Of a stretch of DNA of 64,000 nt, positions 54,006 to 63,482 are shown in pieces. This DNA is from Hyphomicrobium sp. Its GTDB lineage: Bacteria; Pseudomonadota; Alphaproteobacteria; Rhizobiales; Hyphomicrobiaceae. A program made the translations under genes and the position numbers. The notes beneath the pieces were generated by a model. That model did no database searches and had not been told where the DNA came from. It saw only the letters and a program-made list of their open reading frames with translations. The DNA lies in NCBI GenBank assembly GCA_025351425.1, contig JANXVY010000043.1, forward strand, positions 1 through 64,000, in the 5' to 3' direction. Every line of letters begins with the position of its first letter. Within the stretch, counting starts at the first letter, position 1.

Positions 54006-54989
54006 ATGCGTTCGTGGTCACCGCTCACGCCTGCGATCCTGAGCCTGCTGTCGATCGTGTTTGCAGTCGCTTCGCCGGTGCGCGCAGAATGGGCCCCGAC
54101 CAAGCCGGTCCAGTTCATCGTCATGGCCGGCAAGGGCGGCGGCGCTGACAAGGCGACGCGGTTTTTGACCGACGTCATCACCAAGAACAAGCTCGCCCCC
54201 GTCCCCTTTGAGATCGTCAACATGCCGGGCGGATCCGGCACGGAAGCGCTGTCCGCCCTCAACAAGCGTAACGGCGACGGCCATGTGCTTCTGTTCACGC
54301 TGAACAGCTTTTACACAACCCCCATCGACCACCCCGAGATCGGCGTTGATATCGCAAAGCTGGCCCCTGTCGCGCGTATGGCCGAGGACGTGTTTCTGCT
54401 GTGGGTCAATTCGGCCCGCAGCGACATTGCGACCATCGACGACTTCGTCAAAGCGGCACGCGCCAAGGGCAAGTCCTGGGTTATGGCAGGCACAGGCACT
54501 GGCGCCGAGGATAACCTGTTGACCGACTTCCTCAACGTCCAATACGGCCTCGACATGACGTATCAGGACAAAGGCGGCGGTGGCGAGGTCGCCAAGGAAC
54601 TGGCTGAAAAACGTGCAGATTCGACCGTCAACAACCCTTCGGAACAGGACGCCTTTTATCCCAAGGGGATCACCAAACCGTTGCTGGCCTTTACCCCGGC
54701 CCGGCTTCCCGCCTATCCCAACCAGCCGACCCTGCGCGAAACCGGGATGGACTTCACGTACTTCATGCAGCGTTCAGTGGTGGGCGCCCCCGGCCTTTCG
54801 GCCGACCAGTTCGCTTACTGGTCAAACCTGTTCAAGCGCTTGTTCGAAAGCGACGATTGGAAAACCTATCGCAAGGAAAACAGCTTGAGCGGCGAATTCC
54901 TTACCGGGCCGCAGCTGATGACCTACTGGCTCGCCGAGCGCGAAAAACATATCCGTTGGAAGATGGCGCTGAGCTTGATGAAGCCTTGA
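54006..54989 (+). CDS. TctC/Bug-type tripartite tricarboxylate transporter binding protein, orphan
   Basis: Periplasmic binding protein of 327 residues from the ATG at 54006, with GAGAG just upstream. The signal peptide ends near PVRA/EWA. Bug-family marks are VMAGKGGGADKATR, EIVNMPGGSGTEAL and the GTGTGAEDNLLT loop. The membrane subunits TctA and TctB are absent. It closes the SrfB-like cluster 99 bases after the PstS/OmpA fusion and may act as a sensor or scaffold rather than a transport subunit. Confidence 0.85.
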   Translation: MRSWSPLTPAILSLLSIVFAVASPVRAEWAPTKPVQFIVMAGKGGGADKATRFLTDVITKNKLAPVPFEIVNMPGGSGTEALSALNKRNGDGHVLLFTLNSFYTTPIDHPEIGVDIAKLAPVARMAEDVFLLWVNSARSDIATIDDFVKAARAKGKSWVMAGTGTGAEDNLLTDFLNVQYGLDMTYQDKGGGGEVAKELAEKRADSTVNNPSEQDAFYPKGITKPLLAFTPARLPAYPNQPTLRETGMDFTYFMQRSVVGAPGLSADQFAYWSNLFKRLFESDDWKTYRKENSLSGEFLTGPQLMTYWLAEREKHIRWKMALSLMKP

Positions 54990-54999
54990 GCAGCCCTCC

Positions 55000-55815
55000 T
55001 CAATTGCAAACTGCCGCCCTGACGCACGGGGCTGGATAAAGTGCGCTGGAGCGGCCGTTCAGCCAATAGATAGCAAGGCCGACATATTCCTTGGTGACGA
55101 CCTCCAGCCGCCGCAGTCCATCCGCCGGACTGGCCGCGGGCCACCACACCGAACGCCATCCCGTGGTCCGGTAATCGACGGGCCACGGCTCGACGGGAAA
55201 GCCCGCCCGCCGGAACACGCCCATGGCGCGCGGCATGTGCCACGCCGACGTGATCAGCAGCCACCGCTCGCCAGGTTTCGGCTGGATCAGCGCCTTGCTG
55301 AAAACAGCGTTCTCCCACGTATCACGCGAGCGATCCTCTATCAGCAGCCGCTCGGGCGCCACGCCCAAGCTCACCAGCATGTCGCGCGTAGCGGCCCCCT
55401 CGCTGCCGGCGCCCGGCACGAGCAGCCCCGTGCCGCCGCTGAACGCGACCCGCGCTTGTGGCAGCGCGCGCGAAAGCGCCACGGCCTCGCTAATCCGCTC
55501 TCCGCCTTCGTTGAGTGCATGCGCATGCCAATAGGCAGCGACCTCGCCGTCCTCGCCGCCGCCCAGAATGATCAGTCCGGTGACCGGCCCCGCGGCAAGA
55601 TCGGCGCGCGCAAAGCGCAGCTCCAGGGGCAGCAGCAGCAGGTTCGGCAACGGAGAGAGCCCGGCGAGCGCCAGCGCCAGGGCGCAGCCCGCCATCCGGC
55701 CGGCGAGAACCAATCGCCCGCGCGACAACGACCACGAGGCAGCCCCGATCGCGAGCAGCAGCAAGCCCGAGGGTTGCAGCAGCGCCCAGAGAACCTTGGC
55801 AGCGTAAAAAAACAT
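55000..55815 (-). CDS. YdcF/ElyC-family membrane protein (DUF218)
   Basis: Protein of 271 residues with two N-terminal hydrophobic segments (about 8-28 and 38-58) and a DUF218 domain after about 75. Marks are VTGLIILGGGEDGEVA, FSGGTGLLVPG, SRDTWENAVFSKAL and LLITSAWHMPRAMGVFRRAGF. ElyC-like members affect the lipid carrier steps of envelope synthesis; the role here is inferred. It is convergent with the orphan TctC gene. Confidence 0.82.
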   Translation of the reverse strand: MFFYAAKVLWALLQPSGLLLLAIGAASWSLSRGRLVLAGRMAGCALALALAGLSPLPNLLLLPLELRFARADLAAGPVTGLIILGGGEDGEVAAYWHAHALNEGGERISEAVALSRALPQARVAFSGGTGLLVPGAGSEGAATRDMLVSLGVAPERLLIEDRSRDTWENAVFSKALIQPKPGERWLLITSAWHMPRAMGVFRRAGFPVEPWPVDYRTTGWRSVWWPAASPADGLRRLEVVTKEYVGLAIYWLNGRSSALYPAPCVRAAVCN

Positions 55816-55936
55816 GGCAGACTCGCAATGACCGTTTCAGGCGCAGAGAGCCACGCTCCCACCCCGTCGTGTCAATTCGAAAGACGCCCCGCGATCGATT
55901 TTTGCCGAAACCGGCCAGCCGCAGCTGGACAAATAA

Positions 55937-56012
55937 ATGGTGCCCAAGGCCGGAATTGAACCAGCGACACTGCGATTTTCAATCGCATGCTCTACCAACT
56001 GAGCTACTTGGG
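55937..56012 (-). tRNA. tRNA-Phe (GAA)
   Basis: A 76-base cloverleaf on the minus strand with encoded CCA. The acceptor GCCCAAG pairs with CTTGGGC, the anticodon loop TTGAAAA carries GAA between TGCGA and TCGCA arms, and the T-arm is CTGGTTCAATTCCGG. Confidence 0.96.
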
Positions 56013-56322
56013 CATTTTTCTAGAAGCGCCGCGCGGCGGCAGACGTACCGGATCGCGAAACGCGCCCCGTGAGGGTTGGCCCCAAATCACGGTAGACGGG
56101 CTGTATAGTGGGCGGCCATGGTCGTGTCCAGCGCCTTGCGATCCGGCAATACTTATTGCCGCACCACGGGGGCAGGCAAGAGCCCGCCGGCCCCAAGCCT
56201 GACCCAAGCCTGACCCAAGCCCGCGCCGATCCTGACACAGGGCGTGAAACCATGTGACGCAGCCTTAACTTGCGTGATGTGCGTCCCAAGCGTACCGCTC
56301 AGGCCGACCCTTGGAGAACCCC
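56013..56322. other. 310-base gap with a short tandem repeat
   Basis: Lies between tRNA-Phe and ccdA. The only feature noted is CCCAAGCCTGA repeated 2.8 times at 56192-56222. No gene was seen. Confidence 0.55.
56192..56222. repeat. 11-base tandem repeat, 2.8 units
   Basis: CCCAAGCCTGA at 56192-56202 and 56203-56213, then CCCAAGCC. A further short relative is seen nearby. Confidence 0.6.
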
Positions 56323-57123
56323 ATGTTTGCAGACGCACACATCTACCTAGGCGTGGCCGCGGCCGGCCTCGTGAGCTTCCTGTCGCCGTGCGTTCTGCCG
56401 CTAGTGCCGCCCTATCTGATCTATTTGGGCGGCACGTCAATGGAGCAGATGACCGAAGAAAACGGCATCGCGCGCGACGTTTGGCTGCGCACGGTGCTGG
56501 CTTCGATATTCTTCGTGCTGGGGTTCACGACCGTGTTCGTTGCCCTCGGCGCCGGTGCCTCCGCCTTCGGCCAGCTGATCGGCCAGTACAAGACCGAACT
56601 CGCGATCGCGTCAGGGCTCGTGATCATCGTGTTCGGCCTCCACTTCCTGGGGCTGTTCAAGATCCACCTGTTGCACAAGGAAGTCCGCTACCACCACCAT
56701 ACGGCCGGCGCATCGCTGATCGGCGCTTATGTGATCGGCCTCGCCTTCGCGTTCGGCTGGACGCCGTGCGTGGGCCCGATCTTAGCGACCGTGCTTGCGG
56801 TCGCGACCCGCGAGGAGACGCTGTCAGCGGGCGTTACGTTGCTGCTCGCCTATTCGCTCGGGCTCGGCATTCCCTTCATCCTGGCCGCTGTCGCCATCCG
56901 CCCGTTCTTGGGGTTCATGCAGAAATTCCGCCGCCATCTCGGCCGGGTCGAAAAGGCCATGGGCGCGCTGCTGGTCATAACGGGGCTGCTGTTTGTGACC
57001 GGCTCGATGAACGGCCTTGGCAACTGGATGCTGGATACCTTCCCGGGCCTTGCCAAGGTCGAGGAAGCGTTCACGCCCAAGTCGTTGAAAACCGATATCT
57101 TGAAACAGACGGTCCCGCACTGA
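56323..57123 (+). CDS. ccdA: Cytochrome c biogenesis protein CcdA
   Basis: Inner-membrane thiol transporter that carries reducing power to the periplasm for cytochrome c maturation. It has 266 residues and six helices from the ATG at 56323, with GGAG seven bases upstream. The two redox cysteines lie in the FLSPCVLPLVPPY motif (C23) and the GWTPCVGPIL motif (C149), the duplicated halves of the fold. thiD starts one base after its stop codon. Confidence 0.92.
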   Translation: MFADAHIYLGVAAAGLVSFLSPCVLPLVPPYLIYLGGTSMEQMTEENGIARDVWLRTVLASIFFVLGFTTVFVALGAGASAFGQLIGQYKTELAIASGLVIIVFGLHFLGLFKIHLLHKEVRYHHHTAGASLIGAYVIGLAFAFGWTPCVGPILATVLAVATREETLSAGVTLLLAYSLGLGIPFILAAVAIRPFLGFMQKFRRHLGRVEKAMGALLVITGLLFVTGSMNGLGNWMLDTFPGLAKVEEAFTPKSLKTDILKQTVPH

Positions 57124-57124
57124 G

Positions 57125-57955
57125 ATGGCAGAACGCCGCCCCCCCGTCGTGCTGACGATCGCGGGCTCCGATAGTTCGGGCGGGGCCGGCATTCAGGCCG
57201 ACCTCAAAACGTTCAGCGCATTCGGCGTTTATGGTGGAAGCGTGATCACCGCGCTGACGGCGCAAAACACGCGCGGCGTGACGGGCGTGTTGCCAACCCC
57301 ACCGGAGTTCATCGTTCGTCAGATCGATGCGGTCGCGACCGACTTGGGGTTAGGCGCCGTCAAAACCGGCATGCTCGCGACGCGCGATGTCGTGATAGCC
57401 GTGTGCGAGGCGCTCCGCCGTCACAACTTGCACCCGCTGGTGGTCGACCCCGTGATGGTCGCAACCAGCGGCGACGCGCTTCTGGACGACGATGCGATCG
57501 AGGCCGTGCAGACCCAGCTGATCCCGCTCGCGCATTTGATCACCCCCAATCTCCATGAGGCTGCCCGCCTGTTGGACGAACCGCTCGCCCGCGACAGCGC
57601 CGGAATGGAAGCCCAGGCTCGCACGCTTCAGCATCGGTTCGGCGCCGCCAATGTGCTGATCAAGGGCGGCCACGGCGAGGGCGACGCTGCCATCGACATT
57701 CTACTGGAAGCCGGCACAGCGCACGCTTTGAGCTTGCCGCGCCTCACGGCCAAAAACACCCACGGCACCGGCTGCACACTGTCTGCGGCGATTACAGCCC
57801 TGCTCGCGCTAGGCGTGCCGCTACCCACGGCCGTCACGCGCGCAAAACGCTACGTCTGGAACGCAATCGACGCCGGCGAGGCGCTGCAAATCGGCCACGG
57901 CGCGGGTCCACTCGACCACCTCTACGCGATCCGCCGCCACGAACCACCCGCCTGA
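57125..57955 (+). CDS. thiD: Hydroxymethylpyrimidine/phosphomethylpyrimidine kinase
   Basis: Ribokinase-fold kinase that phosphorylates HMP and HMP-P to feed thiamine synthesis, 276 residues. Marks are LTIAGSDSSGGAGIQADLKT at the N-terminus, ALTAQNTRGV, DPVMVATSGDALLDDDA, ITPNLHEAA and the catalytic TKNTHGTGCTLSAAI region (KNTHGTGC, Asp replaced by Gly-containing loop as usual). It lies one base after ccdA. thiE is about 35 kb away in this window. Confidence 0.93.
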   Translation: MAERRPPVVLTIAGSDSSGGAGIQADLKTFSAFGVYGGSVITALTAQNTRGVTGVLPTPPEFIVRQIDAVATDLGLGAVKTGMLATRDVVIAVCEALRRHNLHPLVVDPVMVATSGDALLDDDAIEAVQTQLIPLAHLITPNLHEAARLLDEPLARDSAGMEAQARTLQHRFGAANVLIKGGHGEGDAAIDILLEAGTAHALSLPRLTAKNTHGTGCTLSAAITALLALGVPLPTAVTRAKRYVWNAIDAGEALQIGHGAGPLDHLYAIRRHEPPA

Positions 57956-58226
57956 CGTTCATGTCACGAAGGCGCACTATCCAGCCGTGTGGCCCCCTTG
58001 CACCGGCGTTAGCGGCTTGTGGTCTGAAGATGCCCAGAAAACTTGCAGCGCCCGGCCAGCCCGTGCATACCGAATACATCGTCTTCGGGGGAAGACAGGT
58101 CCACTGCCGGGGGGCGCGGACCAGTACGAAAGCCGGTCCGGTTCGCCCGGGCCGGTTTTTCTGCATTTGCGTCACGTTGCGTGAAATGCTTGCCAGCCAA
58201 TACGCTTCCCAGGATATTTTCGCTCC

Positions 58227-59471
58227 ATGACCGAAACGCCCGTCCGCCCGGTTGCGGCGAAGGCCACCCACAATCGCCACTTGCCGAGCGACTGGTTTGC
58301 CGCCCGCATGGCGCTCTATTTCAGCGCGTTGTTCCTGATCTACGGCATCCACACGACGTATTTCCCAGTCTGGCTCAATTGGCGCGGCCTCACCCCGGAA
58401 GAGATCGCGATCATTACGGCCGTGCCGATTTTCGCGCGCACTCTGTTGACGCCCCTGATGGCCGCCTGGGCGGACGCCCGCCACAACCATCGCGCGACCA
58501 TCGTCGGGCTGTCCATTGCGAGTGCCGCGCTCGCGCTGGCCATCGCGCAAGGTGCGAGCTTCTGGCCGATCCTGCTGGCGTCGGTCCCCTTCGCCATTGC
58601 CATCGCCACCATCATGCCGTTGACCGAAACAATTGCAGTGGCCGGTGTCCGCAGCGCCGGACACGACTACGGCCGCATGCGGCTGTGGGGGTCGTTGACA
58701 TTCCTCGCGACAACGGTGCTGTCGGGCACCCTGGTCGATGTTTCAGGCCCGAGCATCTTGAGCACGGTGCTGATCGCAGCTTCGCTGCTGACGGCAGGCG
58801 CAGCGCTGATGCTGCCCAAACCCGCGCCCAAGGATGCCCCCTTGAGCGAAGCCGAAGTCAGGCCTGGAGCGGAAACGGGACTGTTACGTGAACTCTGCAC
58901 AAAGCCTATGTTTCTGCTGTTCTTGTTCGCGATCGGCGCTATCCTTGGCTCTCACGCAACCTTCTACACGTTTGGCGCTCTGCACTTGAAATCGCTGGGG
59001 ATTTCGGGCACGGCCTTCGGCGCGCTGTGGGCGATGTCGATCTTTGCCGAAATGGCGCTTCTGGCGTATTCCGGCGCGCTGATCGCGCGATTCGGCGCGG
59101 TCAAGTTGATGATGGCAGGCGGGGTTGCGGCCGTCATCCGCTGGGGCGGCATGAGCATCGATCCGCCCTTCGCCATGGTCATCGCGTTGCAGATCCTTCA
59201 TGCGCTGAGTTACGGGGCAGCCCACGTCGGCGCGATCCATTTCATCGCGAAAGCGGTGCCGACCCGCGGCTCGGGCACGGCCCAAGCCCTCTATTCCGCC
59301 ATCGGCAGCGGATTGATCAACGGCACCGCAACATTGCTGGCGGGCTACCTCTATCCCCACCTCGCCGGAAAAACCTTCCTCGTGATGTCGGCCCTTGCAG
59401 GCGCAGGGCTCGCCGCCGCGATTTACATCGACAAGACCTGGGACCGCCGCCCGCTGTTGGGTAAAGCTTAG
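58227..59471 (+). CDS. MFS transporter (HcaT/PPP-like group)
   Basis: Major facilitator protein of 414 residues with about 12 helices. The first loop region reads ADARHNHRATIVG and the domain layout (LYFSALFLIYGIHTTYFPVWL start, HDYGRMRLWGSLTFL in the middle) is that of the MFS_1-like group with HcaT and LacY-like members, often annotated as phenylpropionate transporters. The substrate is not deducible. A structured repeat begins at its stop codon. Confidence 0.85.
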   Translation: MTETPVRPVAAKATHNRHLPSDWFAARMALYFSALFLIYGIHTTYFPVWLNWRGLTPEEIAIITAVPIFARTLLTPLMAAWADARHNHRATIVGLSIASAALALAIAQGASFWPILLASVPFAIAIATIMPLTETIAVAGVRSAGHDYGRMRLWGSLTFLATTVLSGTLVDVSGPSILSTVLIAASLLTAGAALMLPKPAPKDAPLSEAEVRPGAETGLLRELCTKPMFLLFLFAIGAILGSHATFYTFGALHLKSLGISGTAFGALWAMSIFAEMALLAYSGALIARFGAVKLMMAGGVAAVIRWGGMSIDPPFAMVIALQILHALSYGAAHVGAIHFIAKAVPTRGSGTAQALYSAIGSGLINGTATLLAGYLYPHLAGKTFLVMSALAGAGLAAAIYIDKTWDRRPLLGKA

Positions 59472-59565
59472 AGGGCTTCTGAGGAAAAGTGTGGAGCGGT
59501 TTTCCTCAAAAAGAAGCACGACAAAACAGGGACCGAGAGTCCTTCCGCAAGTCTATTTCAAGCGA
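59471..59565. repeat. Structured intergenic repeat copy
   Basis: GGGCTTCT GAGGAAAA (59473-59488) faces TTTTCCTC and AGAAGCAC around a GTGTGGAGCGG loop, then ACAAAACAGGGACCGAGAGTCCTTCCGC. Inner stem bases differ from the 10163 copy yet still pair. It fills the gap between the convergent MFS and epimerase genes. Confidence 0.8.
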
Positions 59566-60604
59566 GAGAACACGAGCCCCACAGTCCGGGCGGCGGCGGA
59601 GCGATGATGCCGTTCTCGATGATCAGCCCTGGCAGCCGGTCGCGCGCGAGCAGCAGTGGGCCATCGAGATCGACCCAGCGCGCGTGGCGCGCCAGCATCA
59701 GCGCCGGCGCCATGGCGAGCGACGTCGCCACCATGCAGCCGGCCATGATCTCCAGTCCCAATCCGCGCGCAGCCGTCACGAGTTCCAAGGCTTCAGTGAG
59801 CCCACCCGCCTTGTCGAGCTTGACGTTGATTGCGTCATAGCGCTGCGCAAGGCGCGGCAGATCCGCCCGCGTATGCAGACTTTCATCCGCGCACACGAGC
59901 ACACCCCGTGGACGCCCTGCGAGCGCACCGTCGTCTTGAGCAGGCAGCGGCTGCTCGACGGCCTCAACGCCGGTTTCAAGCGCTGCCGCCAGCAGCCCAG
60001 CCAATGCGTCGGCGGTCCACGCCTCGTTGGCGTCCGCAATGAGCCGCGCATCGGGCCGCGCCGCACGCACGGCACGCAACCTGATGTCGTCGCCAGCCCC
60101 GCCGAGCTTCAATTTCAAAAGCGGCAGGTGCGGGACGGATTTGGCTTTGGCCGCCATCGCGTTGGGCGCATCGAGGCTCAAGGTATAGGCGGTCAAGACC
60201 GGCTGCGGCGTCACACCGAGCAGGTCGTACACGCACGTGCCGAGGGTCTTGGCCTCCAGCTCCCACAGCGCGCAGTCGAGCCCATTGCGGGCAGCCCCGC
60301 CCGGCAACAGCGACTGCAGCGCCATCCGGGCCCCGTGCGGATCGAAGCTGCGCAAGCTATCGCGGGCGCGCGCCAATTGCTCGTCCACAGTGGCGGCAGT
60401 CTCGCCGTAACGCGCATAAGGAACGGACTCGCCGCGTCCTGTGGTCTGGCCGTCGCAGACCTCGACGACGCAAACCACGGCTTCCGACTTCGCCCCGCGC
60501 GAGATGACGAACGCCTCCGCGAGTGGCCACGCCTCGAACCGCCAGCTGATGACGACCCCCTGGCGGAGCGTGCCTGCCCTGTCAGGCAAGGCGCCCGCTC
60601 GCAT
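59558..60604 (-). CDS. L-Ala-D/L-Glu-type dipeptide epimerase (enolase superfamily)
   Basis: Enolase-superfamily enzyme of 348 residues from the ATG at 60604. The muconate-lactonising subgroup residues are K164 and K166 in LLKLKLG, metal ligands D191 (IADANEAW), E217 (VEQPL) and D240 (CADES), and K262 in NVKLDKAGG. These fit dipeptide epimerases that recycle murein tripeptides; the exact dipeptide is inferred. The start overlaps the end of the coiled-coil gene by 23 bases, so they share a transcript. Confidence 0.85.
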   Translation of the reverse strand: MRAGALPDRAGTLRQGVVISWRFEAWPLAEAFVISRGAKSEAVVCVVEVCDGQTTGRGESVPYARYGETAATVDEQLARARDSLRSFDPHGARMALQSLLPGGAARNGLDCALWELEAKTLGTCVYDLLGVTPQPVLTAYTLSLDAPNAMAAKAKSVPHLPLLKLKLGGAGDDIRLRAVRAARPDARLIADANEAWTADALAGLLAAALETGVEAVEQPLPAQDDGALAGRPRGVLVCADESLHTRADLPRLAQRYDAINVKLDKAGGLTEALELVTAARGLGLEIMAGCMVATSLAMAPALMLARHARWVDLDGPLLLARDRLPGLIIENGIIAPPPPGLWGSCSLA

Positions 60605-63428
60605 GCGCAAGGAACAGATAGACGCGCCCGGTATCCGAAACGAGGTGCTGCTGCAGCATCCTCCCGCTCGGATCGCGCACCTCGGCCTCTTTCAGAATGC
60701 GCTCGAAGTCGGCGAGATAGCGCCCGATGGTCGCTTGCAGCTCCGGATCGGTCTTGGTGCGGCGGCTGATCTCTTCGAAGGCGACGCGGCCTTCGGGCTG
60801 ATACATGCTGGGGACGAGGATGCCGCGCTGGCCGGCGCGCAGCCGGGCCCACAGCGCTTCCGCCGTAGCAGGATCGAGCGCCCGCGCGATGACGCCCACA
60901 TTGAGCGAGAACGGCTGGGGCCGCCCGGCCGCATGCGCATCTTCTTCCTTAGACGCCCGCGCCAACAAATCGCCAAACGACCAGCCTTCATCGCCGCCCG
61001 CTGGCCGGGCACGCCCGCCTTGAGGTTCAGCAGTAGCCAGTTGCGCCAGCGAACTCAGCGCGCGCTGCGGCTCTGGCCCACGCGGCACCCCGGCGGCATA
61101 GGAGGCGGCAAGCGAGCCGCCCGCAGAGGCCGACGACCCGGCAGTTGCACCAATAGGTGGCGAGACGTCGCGCATCTGCTGATGGCGGTTGCTCAGCTGA
61201 TTGAGCTTGTCGAGAGCGGCAAGCTGATCCTGCAGCGACCGCCGCATCGCCTGCGTCGATTCCCGCGTCGCATCCGGCAGCCGGTCGAGTTCGGCACGCA
61301 GCCGCGCCTGTTCCTGGGCAAGTTCTGCCGCCACCTGCGCCGAGCGAGCGCGCGCGTCCTGCGTTGCGACATTGACCTGTTCGCTGAGTGAGCCGAGCTG
61401 CTGCTGAACGTCGCCGCTGGCCGTCGAGAACCGCCGCCGCAGATCTTCGAGCGCGCGTTCGCTCTCGCTCGCCGTATGCGATTTGAGGTGCTCGATTTCC
61501 GCGAGCGCCGCACGCGACCGCAACTCGGTTCCCGCCTGCAGCTCTTCAGCTGCCAACCGGGCCCGCCGTTCAGCCTCCCCGATCGTGCCTTCGATCGTCG
61601 TCGAGTACTGGCCGATGACCTTGCCGAACTCGTCAGCCGAGCCCGAAATCTGGTTGAGCGTCTGCGCCAGCTCGGAATGCCGCGTCTTCAACGTGGTGTC
61701 GATCTTGTAGTTGACGGTCTCAAGCGCACTGGCCGCCTTCATGATCTGCGTGCCCTGGTTCTCGAACCGGTTGGTCACGGTGTTGATCTGGCCGAGTAGA
61801 TTTTCCGACACGTTGCGCAACAGGTCCGACTGGCCAGCCAGTCCTTCGATCGCCTTGAGCGATTGCCGCGTGATGTTCTCGCTCGAGCGACGCACCGCGT
61901 TGATGCCTTGCATCAGGCTCTCGTCCAGTTCGCTCGCCTGCCGCGAGACCGTGTCCTTGAAGGTCCTGGCGTGGCGGTCGAGCGCATCGGTCAGCGCGGC
62001 CGAGCGTTCACCGACCGCACCGTCGATGGCGAGCGCCGACCGCTGGATCGACTCGTCGAACAGCTGGAGCCGCTGGGAGAACGCCGCATCCAGCGACGCG
62101 GTCCGCTCGACCAGCTGGACGTCGAGCGCCTGCGCGCGATTGGCGAGCGTCGTATCGAGCGCGCGCGTATATTCCTCGAACACCGCCTGCAGGTTGTCGG
62201 TCCGGTCCGACAGCGCAGCCGCGAGCGCGCCGGTATAGCCTTCGAGCACGGCTTGCATCTGCTCTGCCCGCTCGGTCAGATGCCGTTGCAGACCTTCGGT
62301 GCCGGTGCTGAGCGAAACATCGATGCGGGACGAATAGTCTTCCAGTACGTTCTGGAGATGCTGGGTGCGCGAGCCGAGCGAGGTTTCGAGCTGGCCCGCG
62401 CTCTGGCTCATGGCCACTTCCAGCGCATTGAGGTTGGCACCGGCGCCTTCGATGATTTCGCTGAGCTTGATCTGCTGTTCCGACAGCTTGTCGATCAGGC
62501 CCGGAACTTCCGACCCGAGCGTGCGCAGCGTGACCGCAACCCGTTCTGAGGTGTTGAGCAAGGCATGGCGCTCGCCCGACAACTCCTGGATCAGGCCGCG
62601 GATGCGGGTCTCATTTTCTTCATAAGAGCGCTCGAGCGCGGCAACTTCGCTGTGGACGAGCGCTTCGAGTTCGCCCGCGCGGCCAAGCGCCCGCGACACG
62701 GCATCATTCATGAACGAAACCTGCCGGCGCACATTCTGGCCGAGCGAGGTGATGGACTGTTCGGCCATGCGGTCGGGCTCGGCGAGCCGGACGGCAACCT
62801 CCGTCATGGTGGAGGAGCGCAGCCGCAGCTCTTCGGCACGCCACGCGAGCAGCGCCAGGAACCAGATGACGCCGATCGGCAGACCGATAGAGGCGACCGT
62901 GAGGAACAGCGTCGGTGAGGTCACCAGCGTGATGAGCGGCACGCCTTTGCCAAGCTCGGTATAGACGCTGAGTCCGGCGACGCCGCCACCGAGGATGCCC
63001 CAAAGCGCAGAGAAAATGCCGGCGTAGATGAAGGGCGTGTTGGTCGGCTTCTGTTCGAGCGCGAAAATCAGTCCGCCGATGGTCGGGGCATCGTCGTTGG
63101 CGGCTATCCGTTGCCGGGGCGGCCCAGCCGGACGGCGGCGCGCAAGCCTGCGGGCCGCCTCGGTTTCGGGCGCCCCACCCGTTTGGCCATCGCCACTATG
63201 ATCGTCGACACCTTGACTGTCGGAATAATCGTGACTTCCAGGCGAACGTTGCAGCGGCAACGGCGGCGGCACGGCCCCCGAACCTGAAGAATCCGAACCT
63301 TGAGCGGATGCGGGCATATTCTTGGGGGGCAGAGTTGCATCGGTTCGAAGGATGCCGAAATCGGGACCAGCGCCGCCGGCGTCGACCGCCAGCGCCGCCC
63401 CGCCTAGGGTTTTAATGTCTTGAGCCAT
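60582..63428 (-). CDS. Large coiled-coil membrane protein, polarity/growth-pole-factor-like
   Basis: Protein of 948 residues. A Pro/Ser/Asp-rich N-terminal 120 residues precedes two membrane helices (about 130-155 and 165-195). A long coiled coil runs to about 800, including apolipoprotein-like repeats of about 28-30 residues (LTERAEQMQAVLEGYTGALA type). A short C-terminal domain of about 130 residues follows. The layout recalls TipN of Caulobacter and the Agrobacterium growth pole ring protein, but homology is not shown. ATG at 63428 was chosen; ATG at 63443 is possible. The Hpt gene diverges from its 5' end. Confidence 0.72.
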   Translation of the reverse strand: MAQDIKTLGGAALAVDAGGAGPDFGILRTDATLPPKNMPASAQGSDSSGSGAVPPPLPLQRSPGSHDYSDSQGVDDHSGDGQTGGAPETEAARRLARRRPAGPPRQRIAANDDAPTIGGLIFALEQKPTNTPFIYAGIFSALWGILGGGVAGLSVYTELGKGVPLITLVTSPTLFLTVASIGLPIGVIWFLALLAWRAEELRLRSSTMTEVAVRLAEPDRMAEQSITSLGQNVRRQVSFMNDAVSRALGRAGELEALVHSEVAALERSYEENETRIRGLIQELSGERHALLNTSERVAVTLRTLGSEVPGLIDKLSEQQIKLSEIIEGAGANLNALEVAMSQSAGQLETSLGSRTQHLQNVLEDYSSRIDVSLSTGTEGLQRHLTERAEQMQAVLEGYTGALAAALSDRTDNLQAVFEEYTRALDTTLANRAQALDVQLVERTASLDAAFSQRLQLFDESIQRSALAIDGAVGERSAALTDALDRHARTFKDTVSRQASELDESLMQGINAVRRSSENITRQSLKAIEGLAGQSDLLRNVSENLLGQINTVTNRFENQGTQIMKAASALETVNYKIDTTLKTRHSELAQTLNQISGSADEFGKVIGQYSTTIEGTIGEAERRARLAAEELQAGTELRSRAALAEIEHLKSHTASESERALEDLRRRFSTASGDVQQQLGSLSEQVNVATQDARARSAQVAAELAQEQARLRAELDRLPDATRESTQAMRRSLQDQLAALDKLNQLSNRHQQMRDVSPPIGATAGSSASAGGSLAASYAAGVPRGPEPQRALSSLAQLATAEPQGGRARPAGGDEGWSFGDLLARASKEEDAHAAGRPQPFSLNVGVIARALDPATAEALWARLRAGQRGILVPSMYQPEGRVAFEEISRRTKTDPELQATIGRYLADFERILKEAEVRDPSGRMLQQHLVSDTGRVYLFLAHASGRLA

Positions 63429-63482
63429 AACCCCGTCCGACATCCTCGCGAAAAGCGCACTTCCAACCCGTGTACCTTGCAA

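Noticed and set aside
57961..58230. An 89-codon frame between thiD and the MFS gene
   Set aside because: No ribosome-binding site, no recognisable domain, and composition of random GC-rich sequence.
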